Part shown: positions 10,273-21,772 of the stretch, one piece after another
How positions within the stretch are numbered: position 1 is the first letter of the stretch
Layout of the letters: each line of letters starts with the position of its first letter
From: Breoghania sp.
Lineage (GTDB): Bacteria > Pseudomonadota > Alphaproteobacteria > Rhizobiales > Stappiaceae
DNA length: 64,000 nt
Direction of reading: 5' to 3'
Assembly: GCF_030066895.1 (NCBI RefSeq)
Contig: NZ_JASJAV010000004.1
Location: 124,001-188,000, forward strand
Program-made: the position numbers and the translations under genes
The notes under the pieces: generated by a model
What the model was told of the DNA's origin: nothing
The model's database searches: none
What the model saw: only the letters and a program-made list of their open reading frames with translations

Positions 10273-10316
10273 GGAAGGCGGCGCAGGCGATATATCGACG
10301 CTCCGCGCCGCTTTCC
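10273..10316 (+). terminator. Hairpin terminator candidate after the dsbA-like gene
   Basis: A 12-base-pair stem (GGAAGGCGGCGC with GCGCCGCTTTCC, one G-T pair) starts 22 bases after the stop codon. The tail is C/T-rich (TCCTCTTC), not a pure T-run, so efficiency is uncertain. Confidence 0.5.
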
Positions 10317-10738
10317 TCCTCTTCAGGTTTCAAGATCACAAACCTTGGATTTTTGATTGAAACTTCCGCCAAATTATTGATTTAAAGTAATTTCTATATA
10401 CTCTTGCCCGCGCTCAACATGCTGTGGGAGCATGGATCTGGAGCGCAAGCACAATCCGAAAACATCGTGTTTCCCGTATTCGGGTCCGTCGCAGATACGG
10501 CGAGATTTGTAGCCGGGAGGTGCGGCTGGCGCGTTTCAGGTCCTGCTTTTTTGCGCTACCGTTCACATGAAGGCTGACTTAAACGCGCGGGGGGTTTTCC
10601 TGCCCCTTGTGACCCAATATAAGGGGCAAACCGCGGCGTCGCCCGGCGCTTTGATATCCGGGACGCGCACAGTCAGCGAAACTCAGGACCGTCAGTCCCT
10701 CGCAGCATCGTCGGACGGGTCATTGTGGCGGAAGGCCT
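10317..10738. other. Intergenic region upstream of aroQ with an AT-rich promoter-like patch
   Basis: No gene is seen in these 422 bases. Bases ~10360-10405 are markedly AT-rich and contain a TATACT -10-like hexamer near 10398, giving a plausible promoter for the aroQ-accB-accC run. A plus-strand frame starting at 10567 overlaps aroQ in another phase and has no recognisable features. Confidence 0.4.
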
Positions 10739-11179
10739 ATGGCTTCACCCATCTTCGTTCTGAACGGACCGAACCTCAATCGGCTCGGCACGCGCGAACC
10801 GGAAATCTACGGGCGCCTGACGTTCTCCGACATCGAACGCCTGTGCAAGGACACGGCGGAAGATATCGGGTTCGAGCTGGAATTCCGCCAGACGAATTTC
10901 GAAGGCATGCTGGTCGAATGGATCCAGGAAGCCGGGGATCTGGCGCAGGGGCTGGTCATCAACCCCGCCGCCTACACCCACACTTCAGTGGCCATTCGCG
11001 ACGCCATCATGACGGCCGATATACCCACTATCGAAGTGCACCTGAGCAACATCTTCACACGGGACGCATTTCGCCATCATTCCTTCGTATCACCAGTAGC
11101 CTATGGCGTAATCTGCGGATTCGGCGCCACTGGCTATCGATTGGCGATCGAAGTCCTCTCCGAAGTTATCCGGGCCTGA
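10739..11179 (+). CDS. aroQ: Type II 3-dehydroquinate dehydratase
   Basis: Catalyses the third step of the shikimate pathway, dehydration of 3-dehydroquinate. The 146-residue length fits the small dodecameric type II family. The signature [20 protein letters not shown] carries the catalytic tyrosine at its end. The active-site histidine lies in [15 protein letters not shown], and the substrate-binding segment is [23 protein letters not shown] ribosome binding site sits just before the ATG. It precedes accB by 31 bases on the same strand, the usual aroQ-accB-accC order of alphaproteobacteria. Intact. Confidence 0.96.
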   Translation: MASPIFVLNGPNLNRLGTREPEIYGRLTFSDIERLCKDTAEDIGFELEFRQTNFEGMLVEWIQEAGDLAQGLVINPAAYTHTSVAIRDAIMTADIPTIEVHLSNIFTRDAFRHHSFVSPVAYGVICGFGATGYRLAIEVLSEVIRA

Positions 11180-11210
11180 AAAGGGCAGCCGGTCTGAAAC
11201 GAAAAGAAAT

Positions 11211-11681
11211 ATGTCAAGCAAAAATAAACCGATTGACCACGATCTGATCCGCCAACTCGCGACCCTGCTCGACGAGACCAATCTTTCGGAGATTGAGGTG
11301 GAGCAGGACGATCTGCGCATTCGTGTAGCGCGGCAGCTTTCCATCACCGCTCCTGTTGCGGCTCAGGCCGCTCCGGCGCCCGTTGCCGCCGCGCCGCAAT
11401 CTGCGGGTGGCGAGGTTGTAGGCGCGGCGGCCGATCCTGCCAACCGTCCGGGCGTCATCCCCTCCCCGATGGTCGGCACGGCCTATCTTGCTCCGGAGCC
11501 GGGCGCGCGGCCGTTTGTCGATGTCGGTGAGACGGTACGTGCCGGACAGACGGTCATGATCGTCGAGGCGATGAAAACCATGAACCAGATCTCCGCTCCC
11601 AAGGCGGGTACGGTCAAGGAGATCCTGGTGGAAGACGGTCAGCCGGTCGAATTTGGCGAGCCGCTGCTGGTCATCGAATAG
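11211..11681 (+). CDS. accB: Biotin carboxyl carrier protein of acetyl-CoA carboxylase
   Basis: Carries biotin between the biotin carboxylase and carboxyltransferase subunits in the first step of fatty acid synthesis. The 156 residues comprise an N-terminal helical region (about 8-45), an Ala/Pro-rich flexible linker (about 48-75) and the biotinyl domain. The biotin-accepting lysine stands in EAMKTMNQI near residue 122; this intact motif contrasts with the altered one in MadF at 44959. The gene ends in TAG and is followed 10 bases later by accC. As an essential biotin protein it implies that a biotin ligase must exist elsewhere in the genome, because the copy at 51 kb is broken. Confidence 0.97.
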   Translation: MSSKNKPIDHDLIRQLATLLDETNLSEIEVEQDDLRIRVARQLSITAPVAAQAAPAPVAAAPQSAGGEVVGAAADPANRPGVIPSPMVGTAYLAPEPGARPFVDVGETVRAGQTVMIVEAMKTMNQISAPKAGTVKEILVEDGQPVEFGEPLLVIE

Positions 11682-11690
11682 GCAGGGTTC

Positions 11691-13043
<1,353 letters not shown>

Positions 13044-13225
13044 ACAGCCGCCAAGATTAAGGCAGGGACCGCGCCACGCGTGATCCCGCCTGTAATTCCC
13101 TTAAGGCAGGCGGAGAAATTTGACCGCGGCCTGCTTCAAACGACGATTTCGGCTGGTCTTATTGCGGCTGGCGACCTACTTAAAGATTGAGTGATACTTC
13201 CTCATCTCGAGTCACATAGCCTCTC

Positions 13226-13915
13226 ATGGCATTGCATGACGATTCTCCGCAGCTCCAGATAACCCCACAGGTGCTTTTGAAAGCGTATGCCTGCGGGATC
13301 TTTCCCATGGCGGAGTCGGCGGAAAGCCAGGAACTCCACTGGATCGAGCCGACCTGGCGCGGCATCCTCCCGCTGCATACTTTCCATGTACCCCGCAGAC
13401 TTAAGCGTACCGTTCGCTCCGATCATTTCGAGGTCGTGATCGATACCAATTTCGATGCCGTTCTGGACGGTTGCGCCGCGCCCGGCCCCGGACGACAGAA
13501 GACATGGATCAATGCGCCGATCCGCAAGCTCTGCGGCGAGCTATTCTGTCTTGGCCATTGTCATACGGTGGAATGCTGGCGCGAAGGTCAGCTTGTCGGC
13601 GGGCTCTACGGCATCGAGCTGGGCGGCGCCTTTTTCGGCGAGAGCATATTTTCGCGCGAACGCGACGCCTCAAAGGTTGCGCTCGTCCATCTGGTCGCAC
13701 GTCTGAAAGCCGGCGGCTTTTCTCTGCTCGATACGCAGTTCGTCACCGAACATCTGATGACCTTCGGCGCGGTGGAAATTTCCAGGTACAATTATTCGAT
13801 GCTGCTGGATCAGGCCGTCATGAACGATGCCGCGAGCTTCTATGCCGTGCCGAACCGTATGATCGGTGTCGAGGCGCTGGCCACGCTGGAAACCAGAACG
13901 ACTCATCACCTCTGA
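13226..13915 (+). CDS. aat: Leucyl/phenylalanyl-tRNA--protein transferase
   Basis: Adds Leu or Phe to proteins with N-terminal Lys or Arg, marking them for ClpS/ClpAP degradation. The 229 residues contain the family signature [15 protein letters not shown] near the N-terminus and [12 protein letters not shown]. The core segments AWINAPI-like [44 protein letters not shown] and [16 protein letters not shown] cover the aminoacyl-adenosine pocket. The ATG at 13226 gives the expected N-terminus. The gene converges on the DUF2155 gene with a shared hairpin terminator between them. Intact. Confidence 0.96.
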   Translation: MALHDDSPQLQITPQVLLKAYACGIFPMAESAESQELHWIEPTWRGILPLHTFHVPRRLKRTVRSDHFEVVIDTNFDAVLDGCAAPGPGRQKTWINAPIRKLCGELFCLGHCHTVECWREGQLVGGLYGIELGGAFFGESIFSRERDASKVALVHLVARLKAGGFSLLDTQFVTEHLMTFGAVEISRYNYSMLLDQAVMNDAASFYAVPNRMIGVEALATLETRTTHHL

Positions 13916-13949
13916 TCCGCCTTCGTTCCTGATCCTTGCATCAAATGCA

Positions 13950-13984
13950 AAACCGGCGCCGTCCTGGTGAACGACGCCGGTTTG
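13950..13984. terminator. Bidirectional terminator between aat and the DUF2155 gene
   Basis: The arms AAACCGGCGCCGTC and GACGCCGGTTT form a strong GC stem with A-rich and T-rich flanks. It lies between two converging genes and could serve both. Confidence 0.75.
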
Positions 13985-13989
13985 ATCTG

Positions 13990-14520
13990 TTACGGCTCAA
14001 GTTGAGGTTTTTCGCGCGGAATGTTCGGCGGCGGCGCGTTCGGGTCGCGCGGAGCGTTGCCCAGCGGATCGTCGGGGGCAACCTTCTCGATCACCGGCGG
14101 TCCGTCATAATTGTCCGGCGGCGGCACGTTGGAGGACTGCTTGCAGTCTGTCAGCCACACGTCATAGACGGGATGCTCGACCGCATGCAGACCGGGACTT
14201 GCCGCAAACATCCAGCCGGTGAAGATCCGGCGGACCTTCTTGTCGAACGTCACCTCGTCCACTTCAACGAATGCATCGGTTTGAGGCTGTTCCGTCGGCG
14301 GGCGCGAGTAGCACGCGCGCGGGGTAACCTGCAGCGCGCCGAACTGAACCTTTTCGCCGATATAGACATCGAACGAAATGATCCGGCCGGTGATCTTGTC
14401 GAGACCGGCGAACTCCGCCACCGGATTGGTGATCCGCTCCGCATGAACGGGTCCGGCGGCCACCGTAAAGACGCTCGCGATAAGGGGCGCCGCCAAACGA
14501 CCTATCCTGCCAATCGTCAT
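13990..14520 (-). CDS. DUF2155 periplasmic protein
   Basis: Small exported protein of the alphaproteobacterial DUF2155 family, function unknown. The ATG at 14520 gives 176 residues with a signal peptide (about 1-27, ending PVHAE). The conserved core has VAEFAGLDKITGRIISFDV, a cysteine in TPRACYSRPP, the FTGWMFAASPGLHAVEHPVYDVWLTDCK segment typical of the family, and a proline-rich tail. The family is usually found beside valS and accC genes in Rhizobiales, as here. An upstream extension of 21 codons is open but would precede the signal peptide. Intact. Confidence 0.85.
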   Translation of the reverse strand: MTIGRIGRLAAPLIASVFTVAAGPVHAERITNPVAEFAGLDKITGRIISFDVYIGEKVQFGALQVTPRACYSRPPTEQPQTDAFVEVDEVTFDKKVRRIFTGWMFAASPGLHAVEHPVYDVWLTDCKQSSNVPPPDNYDGPPVIEKVAPDDPLGNAPRDPNAPPPNIPREKPQLEP

Positions 14521-14664
14521 ATTTTCTCCCGCGACCGTCTTTGCCGGTTGAGTTCCTGCGATTCGCGCATGGTGTAGCATCATCCCCGGCTAGGAAAATG
14601 GCAGCCTTGGGAACAATCCGAAATCGGTAGTTCCCCGAAGGCCGGGGAACCGCCGAACTCGGTC

Positions 14665-17520
14665 TTATCCCATCTGCGAAAGCCGGGCTTCGGCCTGCTC
14701 GACCTTGCCGCGCAGCTCAACGAACTCCGCCCGCTTTTCCTTTTCGCTCTCGACCATCTTGGCGGGTGTCTTTTCGACGAATTTCGGATTGGCGAGCTTC
14801 TTGTCGATTCGCGCGATTTCTCCGTCCAGCCGACCGCGCTCCTTGGCGAGCCGGGTCTTCTCCACGTCGAGATCGATCACCCCGGCCAGCGGCAGACACA
14901 AGGTCACGGTTTCCAGAACGATCTGCGCCGAGTCCTTGGGGGCGGTATCGGCATGTTCGATCTTTTCCACCCGCGCCAGACGCATGATCGCCGCTTCATT
15001 GGTGGCAAGCCGCGTCTTGGTCTCCTCGTCTGCACCGACGACGATGAGTGACAGGGTCGCACCTCCGGGCACGTTCATTTCCGCGCGAACCGAACGGATA
15101 TGCGTGATGAGGTCGATCAGCCAGTTGATCTCCTCAGCGCTGTCGTCATCAAGCGGTGAGAGTTCCGGCCAGGGCGCGAGCGCGAGAAGTCCGGCACGCG
15201 CCGGCCCCTCCTCACCCGTGCGGGCCCACAGCTCTTCGGTCAGGAAGGGCATGAAGGGATGGAGGAGCTTCAGGATCTCGTCGACGACCCAGGCAGCGGT
15301 TGCGCGTGTTTCCGCCTTGGCGGCTTCGTCGTCGCCGGACAGAACGGGCTTAGCAACCTCGATGTACCAGTCGCAGAACGTGTTCCAGACGAAGCGGTAA
15401 ATGCCGTTCGCCCCGTCATTGAAGTGATAGGCCTTGATCGCGTCCGTGACGTCGGCTGCGCACCGCGCCGTTTCCGTGACAATCCAGCGGTTGAGCGTTC
15501 CCTTCGTGGCAGTCGGGTCGAACCCGTCCACGCGCACGCATTCGTTCATCTGCAGGAAGCGCATCGCGTTCCACAGCTTCGTCGCGAAGTTGCGGTATCC
15601 GGCCACCCGGCTCGTGGCCAGCTTGATGTCGCGGCCCTGGGCCGCCATTGCCGCCAGCGTGAAGCGCAGAGCATCCGCACCGTATTCGTCGATGAGGGTG
15701 AGCGGATCGATGACGTTGCCTTTCGACTTCGACATCTTCGCACCCTTCTCGTCGCGCACGAGAGCGTGGATGTAGATGTCGGCGAAGGGCTCCTTGTCCA
15801 TGAAGTGCAACCCCATCATCATCATCCGGGCGACCCAAAAGAAGATGATGTCGAGGCCCGTCACCAGCACGCTGGTGGGATAATAGCGCTTCACTTCCGG
15901 CGTATCGTCCGGCCAGCCGAGCGTTGAGAACGGCCACAGCGCAGAGGAGAACCAGGTGTCTAGCACGTCCTCGTCGCGAACGAGGTCAACCTTCTTGCCG
16001 TAATGCTTCTCGGCAAGCTCGCCCGCCTCGTCCTTGTTGTAGGCGACGAAGACCTCTCCGTCCGGGCCGTACCAGGCCGGGATCTGATGGCCCCACCAGA
16101 GCTGGCGCGAAATGCACCAGGGCTCGATGTTCTCCATCCATTCGAAATAGGTCTTTTCCCAGTTCTTCGGCACGAACTTCGTGCGGCCTTCGCGCACGGA
16201 AGCGATGGCCGGCTGGGCCAGCGTCTTGGCGTCGGCAAACCACTGGTCGGTCAGCATCGGCTCGATGACTTCGTGCGAGCGGTCGCCGAAGGGCTGCATG
16301 ACCTTCTTGTTCTCGACGAGCGGCACGTCGTTGCCTTCCTCGTCCTTGACCGTAACGGCGAGACCGTCCGCGTTGATCGCGGCGATGATCTTTTCGCGCG
16401 CCTCGTAGCGATCGAGACCGCGATATTCATCCGGCACCAGGTTGATCGCATCGACCTCGGATTCGGAAGGAAGCTCGCCGTAGGCGACGATCGCCTTGGC
16501 CTTTGCCACACACTCGGCGTAGGCGGGATCGTCGGTGCGCATGGCAGCCTTCTCGTCCATCAGGCGATAGAGCGGGATATTGTTGCGGCGGGCGACCTGA
16601 TAGTCGTTGAAGTCGTGCGCTCCGGTGATCTTCACCGCACCGGAGCCGAAGTCCGGATCGGGATACTCATCCTGGATAATCGGGATCAGGCGGCGGTATT
16701 CCTTCGGCCCGACCGGGATCTCGCACAACTTGCCGACGATCGGCGCATAGCGCTCGTCAGAGGGATGCACGGCAACCGCGCCATCACCCAGCATGGTTTC
16801 GGGACGCGTCGTGGCGATGGAGATGTAGTCGCGCGTTTCGCGCAGCGTGACGGTGCCGTCCTCGTCCTTCTCCACGTACTCGTAGGTTGCACCTCCGGCC
16901 AGTGGGTACTTGAAGTGCCACATGTGGCCGTCGACTTCCGTGTTCTCCACTTCCAGATCGGAGATTGCGGTTTCGAATTTCGGGTCCCAGTTGACCAGAT
17001 GCTTGCCGCGATAGATCAGGCCTTCGCGGTAAAGCTGGACGAAAACCTTGAGGACCGCCTTCGACAGCCCGTCATCCATTGTGAAGCGCTCGCGCGACCA
17101 GTCGCAGGAGGCGCCTAGCCGCTTGAGCTGGTTGAGGATCATGCCGCCGGATTCGGCTTTCCACGTCCAGACCTTCTCAACGAAGGTTTCGCGGCCGATG
17201 GCGCGGCCGCCGGGTTCCTGGCGCTGGGCCATCTGGCGTTTCACGACCATCTGCGTTGCGATGCCGGCATGGTCCATGCCCGGCTGCCAGAGAACGTCGT
17301 TGCCGCACATCCGGTTGAAGCGGATCAGAATGTCCTGCAGCGTGTTGTTGAGGGCGTGCCCCATGTGGAGCGAGCCGGTTACGTTCGGCGGCGGAATGAC
17401 GATGCTGTAGGGGTTGGCCCCCGCGCGCGCTCCAGCGCCCGCGCGAAACGCCCCGGCTGTTTCCCAATCCTGCGAAATCCGCGGTTCGGTCGCCGCGGCA
17501 TCATAAGTTTTATCGAGCAT
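14665..17520 (-). CDS. valS: Valyl-tRNA synthetase
   Basis: Charges tRNA-Val; essential. The start at 17520 (MLDKTYDAAA) gives 951 residues, the normal length, with an ACAGGG site upstream; a longer frame upstream is unlikely. The class I signatures are GSLHMGHALN (HIGH, about residue 50) and KMSKSKGN (KMSKS). The editing domain lies between them (e.g. TTRPETMLGDGAVAVHP). The tRNA-binding C-terminal region ends in a coiled coil (about 880-950) rich in Lys/Glu, typical of ValRS. The whole 2.9 kb frame is undisturbed, in strong contrast to popZ and tolC immediately upstream on the same strand. Confidence 0.97.
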   Translation of the reverse strand: MLDKTYDAAATEPRISQDWETAGAFRAGAGARAGANPYSIVIPPPNVTGSLHMGHALNNTLQDILIRFNRMCGNDVLWQPGMDHAGIATQMVVKRQMAQRQEPGGRAIGRETFVEKVWTWKAESGGMILNQLKRLGASCDWSRERFTMDDGLSKAVLKVFVQLYREGLIYRGKHLVNWDPKFETAISDLEVENTEVDGHMWHFKYPLAGGATYEYVEKDEDGTVTLRETRDYISIATTRPETMLGDGAVAVHPSDERYAPIVGKLCEIPVGPKEYRRLIPIIQDEYPDPDFGSGAVKITGAHDFNDYQVARRNNIPLYRLMDEKAAMRTDDPAYAECVAKAKAIVAYGELPSESEVDAINLVPDEYRGLDRYEAREKIIAAINADGLAVTVKDEEGNDVPLVENKKVMQPFGDRSHEVIEPMLTDQWFADAKTLAQPAIASVREGRTKFVPKNWEKTYFEWMENIEPWCISRQLWWGHQIPAWYGPDGEVFVAYNKDEAGELAEKHYGKKVDLVRDEDVLDTWFSSALWPFSTLGWPDDTPEVKRYYPTSVLVTGLDIIFFWVARMMMMGLHFMDKEPFADIYIHALVRDEKGAKMSKSKGNVIDPLTLIDEYGADALRFTLAAMAAQGRDIKLATSRVAGYRNFATKLWNAMRFLQMNECVRVDGFDPTATKGTLNRWIVTETARCAADVTDAIKAYHFNDGANGIYRFVWNTFCDWYIEVAKPVLSGDDEAAKAETRATAAWVVDEILKLLHPFMPFLTEELWARTGEEGPARAGLLALAPWPELSPLDDDSAEEINWLIDLITHIRSVRAEMNVPGGATLSLIVVGADEETKTRLATNEAAIMRLARVEKIEHADTAPKDSAQIVLETVTLCLPLAGVIDLDVEKTRLAKERGRLDGEIARIDKKLANPKFVEKTPAKMVESEKEKRAEFVELRGKVEQAEARLSQMG

Positions 17521-17708
17521 GGAACCCTGTCTCGTCATTCTAGTTGCCGGCGCGCGAAAAGGAGAAGTCAGCGCGCAACGCCGCATTCGCTCGTGTAAAT
17601 CGGATGGTCGCCGTCAAGTCAACCTGCACGCGGCGTCACAGCCGAAAAGGACCTTAAATGAAAACGCCGCCCGGGCGGGCAGAGCTTGCGAACAGCTTGC
17701 GCGAGAGC

Positions 17709-18482
17709 TTAACGCCTCCGCGTAACCCGCTCGATCTCCTGACGGACCATCCGCTCCACCATAGTCGGCAGATTGTCGTCAAGCCATGCCTTGATCATCG
17801 GACGGTGCATTTCACGCACCAGATCGTCAAGGGTGCGCGAATTCGCCGACAGGATCGTGTTGGACAGGCTGGAAAACGCCGAGTTGACCGCGCTGTCGGT
17901 CATTTCCGACATGAGATGCGCTTCCGATGTCAAAGACTATACGTCGTCGCGAACAGGCTTGTAGTCGAAGGCGGGTTTGGGCGCAGGCTCGGGCTCGACC
18001 GCAGCTTCGGCCATCTCGAAAGCCTCGTCGGCTTCCTCTTCGTCGGAGACGAAGGCCACATCGCCGGTATTAGGTATTTTCCGGAAGCCCTTCCACCATG
18101 TCCGGGGCTTCGTCAGCCTCTTCCATGGCCAGGTCTTCGGTCAGCTCAAGGACATCGTCGCCAGCGCCCTCGTCGTCCTCTTCTTCGTCGGACATCGCGG
18201 CAGCCATGTCGAAGTCGCAACGTCCTCTTCAGGCTCTGCCTCCATCTCCGGCTCTGCGATTTCTTCTTCTACGTCGAAATCGCCGCCATCGCTGTCGAAC
18301 AGCTTATCGAGATCGTCCTGGGAGAGATCAGCCGACATATCCGGTTCTTCTACCGCCGCACTTGCCTCGGCGTTGTCCTGAGGCGCGTCATCATCGGAGA
18401 TAATCCGGCGAATCGATGCCAGGATTTCCTCCATCGAGGGTTCCTCCGCCTGCCCGGCTTTCGCTATTTTACCCCTCACCAA
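17709..18482 (-). pseudogene. popZ: popZ (DUF2497 polar organising protein), broken
   Basis: Remnant of PopZ, which forms a matrix at the cell pole and anchors the ParB-origin complex. The conserved N-terminal helix PSMEEILASIRRIISDD is present, then a long acidic disordered spacer. The conserved C-terminal oligomerisation part follows: DSAVNSAFSSLSN, TLDDLVREMHRPMIKAWL and NLPTMVERMVRQEIERV. The frame breaks near 18218, shifts back near 18070, and an in-frame TAG lies at ~17939 within the spacer. The two frameshifts compensate each other in sum, but a stop occurs in between. The 5' part would yield only about 110 residues, lacking the C-terminal domain. An internal restart near 17930 could produce just the C-terminal 74 residues. 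Confidence 0.8.
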
Positions 18483-18789
18483 CTTGTTCTAGCAGGATCG
18501 CAAACCAGAACATCGACGTCCGGCTCTACGCAATTATACCGCGTCAACTGACCAAACAGAACCGAAACGCTTGAGTTACGCGACGATTCTCAACCGCTTG
18601 ACTATAACGATTCTTTAACCAGTTCGGAAATTCCGGTCATTGCTATTGGAATCTTCCCCCGATTTACCGAAACAATTCGGCCCGGTGCTTGCACATGATC
18701 GGATGTATTTTCGGAATGGCGGTTCTTCGTAGAAGTACTCATCCCTTGCAGAACCGCACTTCAAACCACGACAACAGACGGGAGCTGCC
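18483..18789. other. Intergenic region between tolC and popZ
   Basis: 307 bases, richer in A/T than the neighbours, between two minus-strand genes. It presumably carries the popZ promoter. No gene or clear hairpin is seen. Confidence 0.45.
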
Positions 18790-20182
18790 TCAGCGCCCGT
18801 CCGGAGTACGCAGACCGAACCATTTGTCCCGCACCGCCTCATAATGCTTCTGCGGCTTATAGGCTGCGACATGAAGACCGAGATCCTGCGCGGTCAGACG
18901 TCCGACGGCGGAGACGAGGGAGAACGCGGCGACAACGCTGTCACGCTGCGCGGTGACAAGCGTGGACTTGGCGTCGATCAGTTCGTTCTGTGCGTTCAAC
19001 ACGTCCGGTGTGGTCTGCTGGCCGACGCGCTACTCCTCGATGACACCGTTCAACGAGAGCTGGGCCTCATCGACCTGTGCGTGCGCAGCCGTCACAGAAG
19101 CTTCCGCTGCCTGATAGTTGCCCCAGGCAGCCACGATCGAGGCCCGCACGCTGTCGCGTGCGGAATCCAGAAGGAGATCCCCGTGCGTTGCCGAGCTCTT
19201 CCTTGGCCTGTCGGACCTGCGAGGACACCTGCCCGCCCTGATAGAGCGGCACCGACACCCGCCCGACAATGGAAGCGCTGTCCGCATAGTCGTAGCTGGT
19301 CGTCGTCGAGGGGTTCCAGATACGGCCGACATTGCCTTCCACCGTGACGGTCGGGAGCATGTTGCCCTCCAGAACCTTCACGTTGAACTGGGCCGCATCG
19401 ATATTGAACTGGGCGGCGATGATGTCGGGATGGTTGTCCGGCACCGGCTGCGAGTGCATCTTTCAGATTATGCGGCAGTATGGAGCTGATATTCGTGCGC
19501 GGCATTATCCGGCCCGGCTCCACGCCGATGACCTGCCGGAAGACAGCACGGTCGGCGTTGAGATTGGCGAGCGCCAGATTGAGCTGGGACTGGGCGGCGG
19601 CCAGACGAGCGTCCGCCTGGGCGATATCCGTGCGCGTTCCTTCGCCGACCTCGAAGCAGTCCTTCGCAGCCCGCACCTGCTCTCCGAGGAACTTGATGTT
19701 CGACCGGTTGAGCGAAACGATCGCGGTGTCGCGGATCACGTTCATGTAGAACTGCGCCGCCGAGAGCATGACGCTCTGCTCGGACGAGGTCAGCGAGGTG
19801 CGCGGAGCCTTGACGAGGGTTTCTGTCTGCCGAGTGCTGTGACGGTTCGAAAGCCGCGGAAGACCGCCTGCTGGATCCGTAGCCCAACGGTCGCGGTGTT
19901 GTAATAAAGCTCTCCGCCCGGCTTGAAGCTGTAAGAGGTGTGGCCAGCACTGAGATTGGCGAAAATCTGCGGACGCCAACTCGAAAGCGCCTGGTTCACG
20001 CCTTCGTTGGTGGCGTGCAACTGTGCCCGGGCCGCATTCAGCGAGGGATTGTTCGAATAGGCCATGGCCGGCGCATCGCTGATCGACTGCGCTTGTTGTG
20101 CTCCGGCTGCGAAAAAGAACACGGTGGAAGCTGCCGCCAGAGCGACGGCCGAAGTACGAATGGTCATTACGCCACGCCTCAT
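18790..20182 (-). pseudogene. tolC: tolC-type outer-membrane efflux channel, broken
   Basis: Remnant of a TolC-family outer-membrane channel used by type I secretion and tripartite efflux pumps. Reading the fragments together gives a full-length protein. They are a signal peptide (about 1-30), the first repeat (AYSNNPSLNAARAQL), QQAVFRGFRT, the helical hairpin YMNVIRDTAIVSLNRSN, the second repeat (HPDIIAAQFNIDAAQFN), PLYQGGQ and DVLNAQNELIDAKSTLV. Frameshifts lie near 19835, 19460 and 19185. An in-frame TAG at 19030-19032 replaces the tyrosine normally seen in the VIEEYRVGQ motif. The ORF could start at 20182 or at the ATG at 20167. Four separate lesions make a single sequencing slip unlikely as the whole explanation. 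Confidence 0.85.
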
Positions 20183-20620
20183 TGTCGCACGGCCCCTGTT
20201 CGTCCCGCCTTCGCCTCCCCCCGAAGGAACGGCATATAACGTAGCGTCATCTGATCTCCCAGAGGCTAGCGCACAGCCGTTACGTTAACGTAACCGTCCC
20301 GAGGTCGGGCGCAACTTTTATCCCTATTGGGAAAACAGATTAGGCTGCGAGAGATGACAGTTGAACCCTTGCTTGAGCAACAAGGGGCAAAAAAGAGGGA
20401 TGAGGCGAAACCGCAACAGCGATTTGAAAGCCAAACCGCGGCATTCTGCCGCCGCGCCGCCCTGCGGCATAGTGGCGCGTATTCGAATGGACCAGAAGGA
20501 TGCGGGGATAAAACCTTACCCTGCGTCGAATATCCGAAGTCTCGCGCAGGGCTTTCAACGATCGAGAGTCGCCCCGGCCGAAGCCGGGACATGTCGGGAA
20601 GCGCCGTTACCGGCGAAACC
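20183..20620. other. Intergenic region between pcm and tolC
   Basis: 438 bases between two minus-strand genes. Open frames on both strands overlap each other and have no recognisable domains. It probably contains the tolC promoter. Confidence 0.45.
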
Positions 20621-21292
20621 TCAGAACACGAATTCGGGTGATTTCTCAAATCCCGGCAGCGAGGGCACGCAGGCGTTGAACGAGGCCCGGGTGCTGATCT
20701 CGCCTTCCGAACAGACCGTCAGCACGGCTTCCGCCGCACCGCCGCGTCCTCTGACGCAGACGAGACGACCGCCATCTTTGAGCTGTTCCTTGAGAGCGTC
20801 CGGGATTTCGTCGACCGCGCCTTCGATCAGGATCACATCGAAGGGGCCTTCGCATGCAAGTCCCTTGGTCGGATCGCCGCTCACGATCGCCGCATTGTCG
20901 ATCCCCTGCTCCACCAGCTTCTCGCTGGCGGCTTGGGCAAGCGACTCGTCGGCTTCGACGCCCACCACCGAATTGGCGATGCGTGCAAGCATCGCCGTCG
21001 CATAGGCGGACGCGCAACCGACCACCAGAACGATGTCGGTGTTGTCGATATCCGCAAGCTGAACGAGTTTTCCGAAAACCTGTGCCGAGATGAGATAGCG
21101 GGCAGGACCGTTTTCATCCGCCGGCTTTATCTCAATATCGCCGTCGCTATAGGCGAAGGTGCGTTTGCCTCGGGGGACATAAAGTTCGCGCGGGACGGTG
21201 CCCATAGCGTCAAGAATACGATAGTCGGTGATATCGCGGGTACGAAGCTGGTTGTCCACCATACGGCGGCGCTTATCATCGAATTCGCCCAT
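20621..21292 (-). CDS. Protein-L-isoaspartate O-methyltransferase family protein
   Basis: SAM-dependent methyltransferase of the Pcm family. The start at 21292 (MGEFDDKRRRMVDNQLRTRDI) gives 223 residues, the usual length. The N-terminal RRMVDNQLRTRDITD segment and PRELYVP are typical. The SAM site is IVLVVGCASAYATAMLARI followed by the acidic VVGVEADE. Alphaproteobacterial members next to tolC usually have this divergent form, so activity on isoaspartate is uncertain. Intact, although tolC downstream on the same strand is not. Confidence 0.85.
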   Translation of the reverse strand: MGEFDDKRRRMVDNQLRTRDITDYRILDAMGTVPRELYVPRGKRTFAYSDGDIEIKPADENGPARYLISAQVFGKLVQLADIDNTDIVLVVGCASAYATAMLARIANSVVGVEADESLAQAASEKLVEQGIDNAAIVSGDPTKGLACEGPFDVILIEGAVDEIPDALKEQLKDGGRLVCVRGRGGAAEAVLTVCSEGEISTRASFNACVPSLPGFEKSPEFVF

Positions 21293-21564
21293 GACGCGTG
21301 TCCTGTCCGCTACGTTTTCCTTAGCTCTCCTAGAGGCCCGTGACAAGCATCGCGCCGCCTCCCCCGCCACCCGGTGCCAAAACATCGTCTTAAAATACCG
21401 ACTATAGAGTAGACTTTTCACCAGGTTTCGTCACAGTCATACCGAACTATCCACTCACCCCCAATTTAGTTTCGCTTGCCCATTGTCGGTAGACGGAAGC
21501 TCTGCTAAGCAACCGGACGTCGTCGTCACCTCGCAAAAACGTGATTTGTCGATCGACCCTTCGA

Positions 21565-21638
21565 GGCTACGTGGCGGAGTGGTGACGCAACGGATTGCAA
21601 ATCCGTGTACCCCGGTTCGATTCCGGGCGTGGCCTCCA
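21565..21638 (+). tRNA. tRNA-Cys (anticodon GCA)
   Basis: The acceptor stem GGCTACG pairs with CGTGGCC (one G-T pair). The anticodon loop reads TTGCAAA with a five-pair stem, the T-arm contains GGTTCGATTCC, and the encoded CCA end is at 21636-21638. Confidence 0.95.
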
Positions 21639-21772
21639 AATTCTTACCTCCCCTTATTCCTCCCATCTTCAAAATTCGCCAGCGATGCGGATCGCTCGTG
21701 TATCGAGCGATACAGGCCTGTCACGCGTTCTAATTCCCCCGAACGCACAGGCTGCAATCGCTACCTCTTCCC

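Noticed and set aside
16003-17118. Long plus-strand frame opposite valS
   Set aside because: Shadow of valS; composition reflects the complementary strand.
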